Counted from the stretch's first letter, positions 25,950 through 35,939 are shown. The stretch: 64,000 bases of DNA from JAGVSR01 sp963742405 (GCA_963742405.1 CAVUMB010000003.1:128720-192719), one strand, 5' to 3'. Notes: a model not told the origin generated them from the sequence alone. Numbers and translations are program-made.

Positions 25950-27191
25950 ATGACCGCGTTCGAACCGCCGCCGCCCGATCATACCGTGCTCGCCGCCAGC
26001 GATGCGCTGCGGTCAGCGCTTGAATCATGGCCGGGGGTCGCTCTCCTGATCGATCCGGTCGCGGCCCGACTGCTTGTTGCCAATGCGTCCGGGCGGGCGT
26101 TGTTTCCGTCGCTCTTGGCGGGGCAGTCACTGAGCCTCGACAGTGCGATGCCGGCCGTTCGTATTTTGCGCGACGTGCCGCGCAACAGCGGCGCTGCGCG
26201 GGACCCTGTTTCACTCGTGTTCTGGACCGCGCACGGCATTTGCACTCTTTCTTGCCAAGTGTCACGGCTGCCAGGAGCAGAGGGCCAGGACTTGGTGTTG
26301 GTGCAATCATCGCCGAATTCGGACAGCTCAGGGGCGGCGCCGGTCGTGCGGGGGAGCGAAGCAGCGCCGCGGAGCGATGATGACATTCTCCGACTCATCG
26401 CGCAGCGCATTCGTGATGGACAACAGCAGTTGCGATCGGCAGCAGGTGGTGCCGATGCCAATGTGGCCAGCACACCTATCGAGGCGCCGCGAGGGATCGA
26501 TCTGGCGAAGCTGGCGCACGAATTAAAAACTCCCGTCAGTGCCATCGCCGTGGCATCCGAAATCATGAAGGACGGGCGTTTCGGTACGATCGAAAACGAG
26601 CGATACGCTGGATACATCGCCGACATTCACGCCAGCGCGCAGCACGCACTCAACTTGATCGACCGTATGCTCAGCCGCCGCGCGGACGCCTCACGTCGGA
26701 GCGGCGATGAATTCAAATTCGAGCGCATTGATCTCGACGATCTGGCGGAGGCTTGTCTTTCTACGATCCAGCCACTGGCGGCGGCGAAAGGGTTGGAGCT
26801 GAAATCGCGGCGCGCCGAAACGCCGGCCATCGTCACGTCCGATGCGACGGCGTTGAAGCAGATCGTGTTAAATCTCATCAGCAATGCAATCAAATTCACG
26901 CCGAGCGGCGGTATGATTACGGTCTCGACCGTTGGTAGCCGCCGCGGTGCGGCTGCACTTACCGTCGAAGATACTGGGGCTGGCATGTCGGCAGCAGATA
27001 TCGCCGCGGCCATGCAGCCAGTGCCGATCGATATTCCAAATGTGCGCGATGGCGGTGGACTGGGGCTCGGCTTGCCACTGTCGCGTGCCCTTGCAGAAGT
27101 GATCGGTGCGGATTTGACGATCGACGCCGTGCCGAACCAGGGCACGCGCGTAACAGTCACTTTCCGCGGCAGAACGCTGATCGCGATCTGA
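25950..27191 (+). CDS. Sensor histidine kinase, cytoplasmic
   Basis: The 413-residue protein has a PAS-like sensor part in the first 120 residues (LESWPGVALLIDPVAARLLVANASG), then a HisKA domain with the phospho-acceptor in KLAHELKTPVSA (about residue 195), and a HATPase domain with N box LNLISNAIKFTPSGG, G1 DTGAGM and G2 GGGLGLGLPLSRAL. There is no membrane segment, so the signal is cytoplasmic. No response regulator is adjacent. I use the ATG at 25950; a GTG 15 bases upstream is possible. It lies between tRNA-His and the iron operon, with its own stop 40 bases before the ICE box. Confidence 0.9.
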   Translation: MTAFEPPPPDHTVLAASDALRSALESWPGVALLIDPVAARLLVANASGRALFPSLLAGQSLSLDSAMPAVRILRDVPRNSGAARDPVSLVFWTAHGICTLSCQVSRLPGAEGQDLVLVQSSPNSDSSGAAPVVRGSEAAPRSDDDILRLIAQRIRDGQQQLRSAAGGADANVASTPIEAPRGIDLAKLAHELKTPVSAIAVASEIMKDGRFGTIENERYAGYIADIHASAQHALNLIDRMLSRRADASRRSGDEFKFERIDLDDLAEACLSTIQPLAAAKGLELKSRRAETPAIVTSDATALKQIVLNLISNAIKFTPSGGMITVSTVGSRRGAAALTVEDTGAGMSAADIAAAMQPVPIDIPNVRDGGGLGLGLPLSRALAEVIGADLTIDAVPNQGTRVTVTFRGRTLIAI

Positions 27192-27230
27192 CGTTGAACA
27201 ACATGACATTCAACCCGTAACGCATTGGAA

Positions 27231-27245
27231 TTAGACCATTTCTAA
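27231..27245. promoter_or_regulatory. Irr-type ICE box upstream of the ferric-iron importer
   Basis: The 15-mer ttagaccatttctaa is an imperfect inverted repeat. It matches the ICE (iron control element) core TTAGAANNNTTCTAA at 11 of 12 fixed positions (C for A at position 6). It lies 137 bases before fbpA. Irr, a Fur-family regulator of Rhizobiales, binds such sites and controls iron and haem genes; the site and its position are seen, the regulation is inferred. Confidence 0.72.
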
Positions 27246-27381
27246 TGTGATTTGACGCGCGTCTATTCCATTGACCGGATGTTCTCATGCTGGTCTATTC
27301 GGCGCGCAGCGGACCCGAACACCGCACCGTTCCACGTAGCCGATACCGGGACTTTGCATCCCGGACCATTGGAGATAACCG

Positions 27382-28436
27382 ATGTCCTTTTTCTTTTCGT
27401 CGCGCTTGGCTTGGGCCACGCGCTGCATCATTTCTCTCGCCGCCGTCGGCGCTTTCAATGCCGTGCCAGCAATGGCTGACGAGGTGAATGTCTATTCCTA
27501 TCGTGAGCCGGACCTCATCAAGCCATTGCTCACCGCGTTCACGGATCAGACCGGCATCAAGGTCAACTTCATCTATGCAAAAGATGGTCTGATCGAACGT
27601 ATGCAGGCGGAAGGTGCCAACAGTCCGGCCGACGTGCTGCTGACGCCGGAGTTCGGATTGTTGACGCGGGCGAAAGAAGCCGGCGTTACGGGCGCGAACC
27701 TGTCGCCCGAACTCGTGGCCGCGGTTCCGGCCACGCTGCGCGATCCCGAAGGCTATTGGTATGCACTGACCCGGCGGGCGCGTGTTTTCTACGTGTCCAA
27801 GGACCGCGTCAAGGAAACGGCGATGACGTATGAGGAACTGGCCGATCCGAAATGGAAGGGGCGGGTTTGCATGCGTTCGGGACAGCATACCTATTCCGTG
27901 GCGCTGGTCGCGTCGATGATTGCGCAATGACGGTAAGGACAAGGCGGAAGCCTGGCTGCAGGGTTTGAAGGCCAATCTGGCGCGCAAGCCGGCCGGTGGC
28001 GACCGCGAGGCCGTTCGCGACGTGCAAGCGGGGCTTTGCGACGTCGCGGTAGGCAATACCTATTACATGGCTGCGATGTTGAAAGATCCGCAGCAAAAGG
28101 CCTGGGCGGATGCGGTCCGTATCGTGTTTCCCAAATGCCGACGACCGCGGGCACGCACGTCAACGTGTCCGGCATGGCTCTGGCGGCGCACGCACCGAAC
28201 AAAGCCAGTGCAGAAAAGTTGATGGGTTATCTCGTATCGCCAGCCGCGCAGAACGATCTATGCCGCAGGCAACAGCGAGTATCCGGTGGTGCCCGGGATC
28301 GATGCGACCGATCTCGTGACGCAGCTGGGGCGAACTCAAGCCCGACAAGTTGCCGCTCGCCGAAATCGGGCGGCTGCGAAAAGAAGCGTCAGAGCTCGTC
28401 GACAAAGTGCAGTTCGACGCCGGTCCCGGATCATAG
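27382..28436 (+). CDS. fbpA: Ferric-iron ABC transporter, periplasmic binding protein, frame interrupted about five times
   Basis: FbpA binds Fe(III) in the periplasm and delivers it to the FbpBC importer. A signal peptide precedes the AMA|DEVNVYSY junction, and the lobe sequence FIYAKDGLIERMQAEGAN and PEGYWYALTRRARVFYVSKD fit the family. The rest runs through other frames: LKANLARKPAGGDREAVRD, VGNTYYMAAML with the ligand tyrosine pair, HVNVSGMALAAHAPNKA, and EYPVVPGIDA. One extra base at about 27922, 28136, 28151, 28254 and 28330 explains all shifts; removing five gives 1050 bases and 349 residues. The ATG has ggag 11 bases upstream. Either a dense cluster of sequencing insertions or a decaying gene would explain it; I favour the first. 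Confidence 0.83.
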
Positions 28437-28452
28437 TGCCGGGAGGATTGCA

Positions 28453-28983
28453 ATGGCTCGGACGCATTCATCGGACGCACACTTGAACCGCGCGGTGCAT
28501 CAGTTGCCGCGTTCGGATCTGCGCGTTGCGCAGATGGTGGGACGCTCGTTTCGTTGCGGTATTCATGCGCGCCGGGAAGAGTCTGGATATCGCATGGTCG
28601 TTTGCGTGGCAGGAAATGGCCGGTGTTCTGCGGGGCGCAGGCGGCGGACCGGCTTTCCAAGTCGCTGGGCGGCTTTGTTGCCAGCGTCGAGGCGGCAGCC
28701 GCGCGAAAAATTGAAGTGTTGCCGAAAGGGTGTCCTGGACTATGCCGGGATGAATGCCTCGCTGTCTCGATCATTGCGGCGTCGCAACGCGGGGTCTGCC
28801 CGGCCTTGCGGGCGTGTATCTTCGCCCTGATCGAGAATGGCGAGATCGAGCCCTGCGTTCGTTCCGCCGCCGAGTTCAGTCATGCTCTCAGCGAAACGGG
28901 ATATACACTGCCAGCCGACGTCGTTTGCAACGCGCTCGCGTTGATGCCTGACGGGGCGGGGCGGACACACGCCGAATGCCTGA
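28453..28983 (+). CDS. Unrecognised protein between fbpA and fbpB, frame interrupted
   Basis: I do not recognise the family. An ATG at 28453 follows a strong gggagg site 7 bases upstream, 16 bases after fbpA. Reading through extra bases at about 28534 and 28636 gives MARTHSSDAHLNRAVHQ, then FVAVFMRAGKSLDIAWSF, then ADRLSKSLGGFVASVEAAA, a cysteine-rich GCPGLCRDECLAV, and GEIEPCVRSAAEFSHALSE. A further extra g in the gggcggggcgg run near 28955 would end the gene at 28983, overlapping the fbpB ATG; without it the frame runs to 29066. The corrected product is about 175 residues and looks helical with no export signal. Position suggests a role in iron handling, which is inference only. Confidence 0.55.
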
Positions 28984-30725
28984 CGCACTGCTTACGCCGA
29001 TGCCGCCAGGCGGCCCTCCTCAAGCCCCGGAGGCGGGACGTTCAGTTGCCTGGCTGCGTGCCTTGAGCGAGACCGGCTGGCTCGGTTCCGACCAGCGATG
29101 GTGGACGGCGATCGCGCTCGCGCTGGCCGGTCTGATGCTGATGCCGGTCGGAGCGATTGTGCGTTCTGGCGCTCTCGTCGACCAACAACGAATGGCCGCA
29201 TCTCCTACGCACGGTTTTGCCGACAAGCCTCTGGTCGACGCTGCTCCTCGTTACGGGCACGGCTGCGACAAGCCTTGTCGTCGGTACCGCGACAGCCTGG
29301 CTGGTCACGATGTATCGGTTTCCAGGCCGGACGCTGCTGGATCGTCTGCTCGTCCTGCCGCTCGCGATCCCGACGTACATCGTGGCGTATTGCTACGTCG
29401 AAATTTTCGACTATGGCGGACCGGTGCAAAGCGCGGTGAGGTCAATCGGGGGTTATGCGTCGCCGCGCGACTATTGGTTTCCAGAAATCCGTTCGCTCGG
29501 TGGGGCGATCGCGGTGCTGTCCGCGGTGCTCTATCCCTATGTCTATCTGACGGCGCGTGCGAGTTTTGTGCAGCAATCGATGTGCGTGCTCGAAGTGGCG
29601 CGGACGCTGGGGCAAACTTCGCTGGGGGCTTTCCGACGTGTGGCATTGCCGTTGGCGCGACCGGCGCTCGCAGCCGGTGGCGCACTGGTAATGATGGAGA
29701 CTTTGAACGATCTGGGTGCCGTGCAGTATCTCGGCGTCGAGACATTGTCGGTCAGCATCTACGTGACGTGGCTGCAGCGGTCTAATTTGCCCGGTGCGAC
29801 GCAGATTGCGCTCGTCGGTTTGGTCGCGGTTGTTCTGGTGCTCATCGTGGAGCGGCTGGCCCGGGGCGACAGTCGGTTTCATCATACGACGGGGCGGTAT
29901 CGGGCCATCGCATTCCAGGACATCGTGGGCTGGCGTGGATATCTGGCAGCGGCCTTGTGCGCCATGCCGGTGGTGATCGGGTTTATCGTCCCGTTTTTCG
30001 TGCTGGCGCGACATGCAATGGCTCATTTCGGCGAAGCGTTCACCGATGAGTTCGTGCCGGCGGCGGTCAATAGTGTGCTTGTAGCTAGTGCAGTCGCGGG
30101 TGTCGCGGTGGTGCTTGCTCTGATCCTGGCCTATGCCGGTCGCGTTGCGAGCCGGGGACCGGTGGCGGCGGCGACAAGGCTAGCGGGTCTTGGGTATGCG
30201 TTGCCCGGAACGGTCGTTGCGATCGGCGTGTTGATTCCGTTCGCCACGTTCGACAATTGGGTGGACGCGCAGATGCGGGCGCATTTCGGCTTCGGGACGG
30301 GACTCGTGCTGTCAGGCACGCTCGCCGCCTTGGTTTTCGCTTTGACGACTCGGTTCTTGATCGCGGCACTCGGCAATATCGAGGCCGGCCTGCAGAAGGT
30401 TTCCCCCAACCTCGATGCTGCTGCGCGGACGCTTGGCGAGACACCGATGTCGGCTTTATGGCGCGTGCACTTGCCGTTGCTGCTCCCCGCCATCGGTGCG
30501 GCGGGCCTGCTCGTGTTCGTGGACACCATGAAGGAGTTGCCGGCAACGTTGCTGTTGCGGCCGTTCAATTTTGAAACGCTGGCGACCCACGTTTACGGTT
30601 TGACCGCTCTGGAGCAGTTCGAGCGCGCGGCGCTGGGTGCGCTTGCGATCGTTCTGGCCGGTCTGGTGCCTGTGCTGCTGCTCCACCGCACGGTAGCGGG
30701 GAGCCGGCCGGGTTCTGGGCCGTAG
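28976..30725 (+). CDS. fbpB: Ferric-iron ABC transporter permease, frame interrupted once
   Basis: This fused permease has two transport domains of about six helices each. The first 65 residues (WWTAIALALAGLMLMPVGAIV) are in one frame; from SSTNNEWPHLLRTVLP on the protein is continuous in another to 30725. The shift lies at about 29160-29175 and one extra base explains it (1750 bases = 3n+1; 582 residues). Two EAA-type loops are seen: ARTLGQTSLGAFRRVALPLARPALAAG and ARTLGETPMSALWRVHLPLLLPAIGAAG. No ATPase (fbpC) follows; the next gene is on the opposite strand, so the ATPase must be elsewhere. It ends the ICE-controlled operon. Confidence 0.9.
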
Positions 30726-30762
30726 AAGGGGCCGGCCAGCGGATGGCGTTTACCAGGATCGC

Positions 30763-31422
30763 CTACCAAGAACGACGGGGGCCGGTGTCGACGTGGAACA
30801 GGCCACCGCCGTAGTGCTTGACGCCGCCCAAGGAGCCGTAGCTGCGTAGGAACGCGTAAACCGCACTGACATTGCCATGGACACGGAAGTCGACCGCATC
30901 GCCGGTCAGGTGATGAGATTTGGAGGCGCCACCGACTTTTCGGTTGTGCGATTTGTTGCGGCAGGTCGAGTTGACCGTTACGGGGCCGTAGCTCGCGACC
31001 TGGGCAACGACGGCACGCAATGTCCCGTTGAGGCACGATGACGAGGCCGCCCAGCGAACGCCGCCACCTGTCAGGCTCTTGGAAGGGGCCGTGTCAATCA
31101 TGGCGCCGGTGTCGAGTGCGGCGTATTTCTTCTTTGTTCGTTGACCGGCGACCTTCTTGGGTTTGCCCCCGAACGATGCGCCGTAGGACTGGAAAGCCTT
31201 CGATCGAGCTTTGGCGGCTTTGCGCGATGTTTTTGGGCGCGCGATGTAGCCCGTGTCGCCATAACCGGACCAGGCGGAAGGGCCAGATTTGCGCATTTCG
31301 CTCTCGCTCTGCCAGCCCGTGGGCTTGGCTTGCGCATTCACAGCTTGGAAGCCCAGAAGCGCGATGGTGAGCAGACATGCATGAAAGGCGTGTACGGCTG
31401 CGGCCGGAAAACGACGCATCAT
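30763..31422 (-). CDS. Peptidase M15-type D-Ala-D-Ala carboxypeptidase, exported
   Basis: The 219-residue protein starts with a signal peptide (about 31 residues, AVHAFHACLLTIALLGF to NAQA). A basic linker of about 70 residues follows, and the C-terminal 120 residues are an M15/YcbK-like zinc peptidase domain: SKSHHLTGDAVDFRV carries the SxHxxGxAxD motif and GLFHVDTG gives the third ligand. The family trims peptidoglycan stems or cross-links in the periplasm. It is convergent with fbpB (37-base gap). The upstream 340 bases are A+T-rich. Confidence 0.87.
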   Translation of the reverse strand: MMRRFPAAAVHAFHACLLTIALLGFQAVNAQAKPTGWQSESEMRKSGPSAWSGYGDTGYIARPKTSRKAAKARSKAFQSYGASFGGKPKKVAGQRTKKKYAALDTGAMIDTAPSKSLTGGGVRWAASSSCLNGTLRAVVAQVASYGPVTVNSTCRNKSHNRKVGGASKSHHLTGDAVDFRVHGNVSAVYAFLRSYGSLGGVKHYGGGLFHVDTGPRRSW

Positions 31423-31768
31423 CGGAACCCCCTGGGCAGTGAGACCGCTGCTTAACGGCCGGCGAACTGAGAATGACGAGGGCGTCCGTACACGTGGATG
31501 AAATCCATCCAGAGCTTAAATTTAATTTTGGGTTAATATGCAGAATTGAACGACGCAAAATCCTTCTTTTATTCTTTCGGTTACATTGTTTTACTTGATA
31601 TTATAGTAGTATCTCTGCGAAAATCCCTGCCTGCAGTCCATTTTAGAGATTTTAATGCTCGTTGGCAGCGTTTCAGATAAGGAAGTACTTATAAGTTCGC
31701 CGAGCGCAAAGTTGTGACCAAGTTGAAACGCAGTCGCCAAGTTGTCGCAGCACCGGGGGTGCCGCGCA
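31423..31768. other. Gene-free, A+T-rich stretch
   Basis: No gene is seen in these 346 bases between the M15 peptidase start and the glpD stop. Bases 31510-31690 are clearly richer in A+T than the rest of the window (runs such as tttattctttcggttacattg and tgatattatagtag). It is the promoter region of the peptidase gene and may also receive the end of the glpD transcript; I see no hairpin terminator. Confidence 0.5.
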
Positions 31769-33271
31769 TCACAGCAGTGCTTCGATTGACGCTGAAGCCG
31801 CCACGCGCATCGCGGGCGAGAGGTGGAGGCCGGCTTTCGTGCGCCGCCAAAGGACGTCCTCTGATGTTCTTGCCCACTCGTGCTGGGCGAGATAGCGGAC
31901 CTCGCGCTCCGTCAATCCAGCAGCGAAAACCGGACCCATGTCTTCCCATCGGCGGGCGTCGCCGACAACTTCGCGGGTCAGTGCTCCGTGCCTGCGGACG
32001 AGGGCGTTCAAGACCTGCTCTGGAAGCCACGCATAGAGGCGGGCGAGACCTTCGACGTAGAGGCCGACGTCGGCATTGGGGATGTCGCCACCGGGCAGCG
32101 GTTCGTCGGCTGTCCATGCCGGCGGCAATCCTGGGAAAAGGACGCCGAGACGGGCCATGGCTGCTTCGGCCAGACGGCGATAAGTGGTGATTTTGCCGCC
32201 GACGATGGTGAGCATGGCATCGCCGAAGCGGCTGCCGGAGAGATCGAAGTCGTAGTCGCGGCTCAACGCCGAGGGGTTGGTCTCGTTCTCGTCGGCTTGA
32301 AGTGGACGAACGCCGGCAAACTTCCAGACGATATTCGAGGGCGTGAGTGGTTTTGCGAGGAACCGGTTCGCCGCTTCAATGAGATAGTTTTCTTCCTCCC
32401 GTGAGCATGTTGCTTGCGAGGGCGATCCTGTAACGGCGACGTCGGTTGTGCCGATCAGCGTAAAATCGGTCTCGAAGGGGAGCACAAAGACAACGCGGCC
32501 ATCGGCATTCTGGAACAGAAATGCGTCTTGCGTTGCGACAATCCGGGGTACGACGATGTGGCTGCCCTTGACGAGACGAATTCTCGCCATGTGATCGCGG
32601 GCGTTGACGCGGGTCAGGGCCGAGACGGCGTCAACCCACGGGCCGGCAGCATTGATGACGACTCGGGCCTGGCAGACCTCTTTTCGCCCCGCCGTGTCCA
32701 ACGTGATGGACCAGGCGTCCGTGCCACTATCGAGGCCCGTCACGCGCGTCCGCGTGCGGATTATGGCTCCGCGATCTGCCGCAAGGCGTGCGTTGAGTAC
32801 GACGAGGCGCGCATCGTCGACCCAGCAGTCCCAATAGCTGAAACCGCGTTTCAACTCCGGACGGAGCGCGCTGCCCGCGGGATCGGTCCTCAGTTCAACG
32901 GCCCGGGAGCCGGGTATGCGGTGTCGGCGGGCGAGGTGGTCGTAAAGAAAGAGTCCGGCGCGCAGGGCAATCCGGGAGCGTGTACCGGGTGCTTCCGGTA
33001 AGATGAATCGCAGTGGCCAAACAATATGCGGCGCGCGAGCAAGCATGACTTCGCGTTCGGCCAGTGCTTCGCGCACCAGGCGGAACTCGTAGTGTTCGAG
33101 GTAACGCAGGCCGCCGTGGATCAGCTTGGAACTAGCCTGTGACGTACCGCTCGCCAGGTCATCTTTTTCAATAAGGCAGACGGATAGACCGCGACCGGCA
33201 GCGTCAGCCGCCACGCCGGCACCGTTAATGCCGCCGCCGATGACCACGAGGTCGAAGAGCGGCCCATGCAT
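31769..33271 (-). CDS. glpD: Glycerol-3-phosphate dehydrogenase (FAD, quinone-linked)
   Basis: It oxidises sn-glycerol-3-phosphate to dihydroxyacetone phosphate and feeds electrons to the quinone pool at the inner membrane. The 500-residue product has the FAD motif LVVIGGGINGAGVAADAAGR, then ASGTSQASSKLIHGGLRYLE, INAAGPWVDAVS, and GGKITTYRRLAEAAM with the conserved GGKxTTYR. The ATG at 33271 overlaps the TGA of the upstream symporter by one base, so the two are translated together. The operon order DUF4212-symporter-glpD is unusual; it suggests, but does not prove, that the symporter substrate enters glycerol phosphate metabolism. Confidence 0.94.
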   Translation of the reverse strand: MHGPLFDLVVIGGGINGAGVAADAAGRGLSVCLIEKDDLASGTSQASSKLIHGGLRYLEHYEFRLVREALAEREVMLARAPHIVWPLRFILPEAPGTRSRIALRAGLFLYDHLARRHRIPGSRAVELRTDPAGSALRPELKRGFSYWDCWVDDARLVVLNARLAADRGAIIRTRTRVTGLDSGTDAWSITLDTAGRKEVCQARVVINAAGPWVDAVSALTRVNARDHMARIRLVKGSHIVVPRIVATQDAFLFQNADGRVVFVLPFETDFTLIGTTDVAVTGSPSQATCSREEENYLIEAANRFLAKPLTPSNIVWKFAGVRPLQADENETNPSALSRDYDFDLSGSRFGDAMLTIVGGKITTYRRLAEAAMARLGVLFPGLPPAWTADEPLPGGDIPNADVGLYVEGLARLYAWLPEQVLNALVRRHGALTREVVGDARRWEDMGPVFAAGLTEREVRYLAQHEWARTSEDVLWRRTKAGLHLSPAMRVAASASIEALL

Positions 33272-35353
33272 CAGGGTTCAACCGGGTTGGAAAGGTTCGT
33301 GCTCCGTCCATGCAGGCGATCGAATGCGATCACCGATCGCGGGGACGGCCGGCCGGTTATGAGGCTGACGAGCAGTCCGACAAGAAGGGCGAAGGGAAGT
33401 GCAAGTGCCGGCGCGGCTGCCGGCGCGATGCCAATCCAGTTTGCCAGTCCCGGGCTCCATAGACTGCCCGAAGTTCGGGCTGCAAGATCGGCGTAGGCCG
33501 CGGCGCGATCATCGCCTTGCGCGGCGATCCAAAGATCGCGCGCGTCCGCATATTCGGTGAATGCCGACGGACCGCCGCTCGATAGCCCTGGCCAGGCTTC
33601 ATAAAAGGACACGCTGTAGATTGCGGTTCCGGCCAAATAATAAGTGCCAAGTGCTAACCCGGCGATGACGGCGGCGAGGAGTCCAGCGGCCGTTGCTCGC
33701 CGGACAAGGACCGTCAAGATTAGAGCCGGGAGGAGCCCGGCTGCGGTCAGCAAAAGGCTGACGGTGAAGACCACGTCGGCTGTCAGGGGAATGACGGCAG
33801 CTGTCATAGCTGCGCCGATCGCGACAGCACCCCCGGTGAAGCGAATGAGAGTGAGTTCGGTAACGTTGTCCGGTTTGCGTCCGAGGACGGCGGCGGAGCC
33901 ATCGTGCACAAGCATGGTCGCAAGGCTCACGACCAGAGCGGCGGCCAGGACGATGGCCGCGGCGAAGACGATCGCTACAAACAAAGCGGAGACGATCAGC
34001 GGCAAGCCTGCTGCGTGCGGCAGAGCGAGCAGGATCAGTTGCGGATCAATCGACACCGTTGCGAGGTTGGGTTTGCCGGAGATATTCCCGGCGGCGACAG
34101 CTGCAGCTGTCACGACGGTGTCAGTGAAGGGCAGCCATCGATCGGCGAGTGGCAGTCCGGGCGAGGCTGCAAACCGGCGCGCCAGATCGAGGACGGCTAC
34201 CTGCACGCTCGGGTCAAGGCGCTGCCAATTCGCTTCTGCCCGCCCGCCGCGATCGGCCATGGCTGCCGACACGGCATCGATGCTGCCGGCACCTGCCGTA
34301 ATGTCACGGGCAACCGTTTCGACAAGTCCCAGCGAAGCGCCGTGCAGACGTACGGCATCGGCTTGGCTGGCGCGGCGGATCCAAAGCGGTAGCTCGGCGA
34401 ACGTACTGTCGGCCGCGACGGCGCGATAGGTTTCGATGCGGGCCAACGCGGCGATTGCTGGCAGCGCGGTCAAGGCAATGACGACGAACGTGAGCATCCA
34501 GGCGAGCCCCCGTCGCGGGCTGGCCGACGGCGCGAAGGCCCCTGTTGCCTGTACGAGCGGAGGGAGAGCCGCGACGGCGGCTGCCAGACTGATGGTCAGC
34601 AAGGCCCAATTCAGCCGGTCGACGGTGAGGAACTTGCGCAGGAACGGCTTGAAGACGCCAAAATCGACCAGGCCGTTTTCGATGAGCGAGAGTTCCGCCG
34701 GGGCAATGTCGGCTAAGACCTGACCATATGCGAGATGGGGAATGGGGTTGCCGAACAAGACGGCATAGAGCCCGGCGGTCAAGCTGATCAAGGCAAGACC
34801 GACGAGCAGCGCAATCAGGCCGCTGTTGGCGAGAACGGATTTTAACCCGCCGGGAAGCGTCACTAAGATTATTGCGACGGCGCCAGCCACCGCAGCGGCG
34901 CCAATGGGAACTTCAAAGATGCGCGCCGCAAGCGACAGACCTGCCGATAGCGTTCCCAAAAGTAGCCCGCCGGTGGCTGCCAGTGCGACGACAAGCGTCA
35001 GGAAGCGTGCAAGGCGTCCGAACCGATGGGCGATCAGCTCCGGCAGAGTTGCGGCGCCCGATCGTGTCAGCGCCGGGCCCACGAGGACTGTCAGCAGCAG
35101 GAGACCTCCGGTCAGACCGACCAAGGGGATCAGGGCATCGTAACCGTGCTGTTGAATGAGACCCGGCAATAAGATCAGGGAAGCAAGTGCGAATAAACCG
35201 GAAAGACTGAGGCCGCCGCCGACGGTTGAGAAGATTGCACCGCCAGACGCATGCGCTTGTGAGTTGCCCGACCGGAAACGGAATGGCCACCGCTGCCATT
35301 GCGAGCACGGCAAGTCCGGTGCCAACAAGAAACATTGCGCCGCCCGACAACAT
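33271..35353 (-). CDS. Sodium:solute symporter, large subunit, frame interrupted once
   Basis: The SSS-family carrier has about 12-14 membrane helices. The first 26 residues (MLSGGAMFLVGTGLAVLAM) are in one frame; from RSGNSQAHASGGAIFSTV on the protein is continuous to 33271. The break at about 35275 fits one extra c (2083 bases = 3n+1; about 693 residues). Family signs are GGAIFSTVGGGLSLSGLF, LPGLIQQHGYDALIPLVG, TLPELIAHRFGR and TLPGGLKSVLANSG. A soluble insertion of about 120 residues (AADSTFAELPLWIRR to ADRWLPFTD) lies between helices. The DUF4212 neighbour places it with the two-gene acetate/short-acid transporter type; substrate is unknown. Confidence 0.87.
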
Positions 35354-35354
35354 T

Positions 35355-35784
35355 TCAAAGCTCCTCCCGCGGCGGACGGGACGTTGTCCGCGCGTCGAGC
35401 CGGTCGAGTTGTGCCGCCGCGCGAAACGCCAGTATCGCCAGAAGCAGCAGAATTCCCTGGGCCGTCAAATAGTAGCCAATGGGAAAGCCGGCCACGGTCG
35501 CGAGGTCGAGAGCTTCTGATGCGAGCGGCACCGCAGCGGTCAACGTCAGGAGAAGTCAGCATGTAGAAGATGGCCCGCCAGATCTGTCCCCGCCCTGGTT
35601 GTCCGTTGAGCATTGCTCGGCCGGTCATGCCGTGGGCGGCGACCATGGTGCCGAATCCGATCAGGGCCAGTGTCATCAGGAAGCCGGTGGCTGGGATCGG
35701 CACGATCAGACGTGCGGCACCGAGCGACAAGGCCACGGCTGCGACCGAAATGATGAGACCCAGAACAATCTCGATCGTTCGCAT
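35355..35784 (-). CDS. DUF4212 small subunit of the symporter, frame interrupted once
   Basis: The gene encodes about 142 residues with four membrane helices. The first frame gives MRTIEIVLGLIISVAAV to WRAIFYMLTS; the second gives AAVPLASEALDLATVAGFP, then YYLTAQGILLLLAILAFRAA and the basic tail. The second part has the DUF4212 pattern of two helices with a YxxAQG element. The break at about 35551 fits one extra c (430 bases = 3n+1). It stops one base before the ATG of the large subunit. The first two helices are more than the usual DUF4212 protein has. Confidence 0.75.
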
Positions 35785-35901
35785 GCCTTGCTTGCGCCCC
35801 TCCGTTCGAACCTGTCGATCTTAGATTTGAAGGTGCGTTCGCGCACGGCATTTCGCAGTCGCAAAGTTTGCCGCACAAGGTGACCGAGCCACCAATGAAA
35901 G

Positions 35902-35939
35902 CGGGGCGGAACTCTTGATCAAGAGTTTCGCCCCGTTTT
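35902..35939 (+). terminator. Long hairpin in the symporter / copper-chaperone gap
   Basis: CGGGGCG-AACTCTTGATC pairs with GATCAAGAGTT-CGCCCCG over about 17 bases with one mismatch, followed by TTTTG on the plus strand. No plus-strand gene precedes it, so it may end the minus-strand copper-chaperone transcript from the other side or belong to an unseen small RNA. The remaining gap 35785-36131 holds nothing else I can name. Confidence 0.5.

Noticed and set aside
35356..35784. A single 837-residue symporter made by the long open frame 33271-35784
   Set aside because: The middle of that frame is arginine-rich nonsense; the two other frames give clean DUF4212 and symporter sequences with stop and start next to each other.
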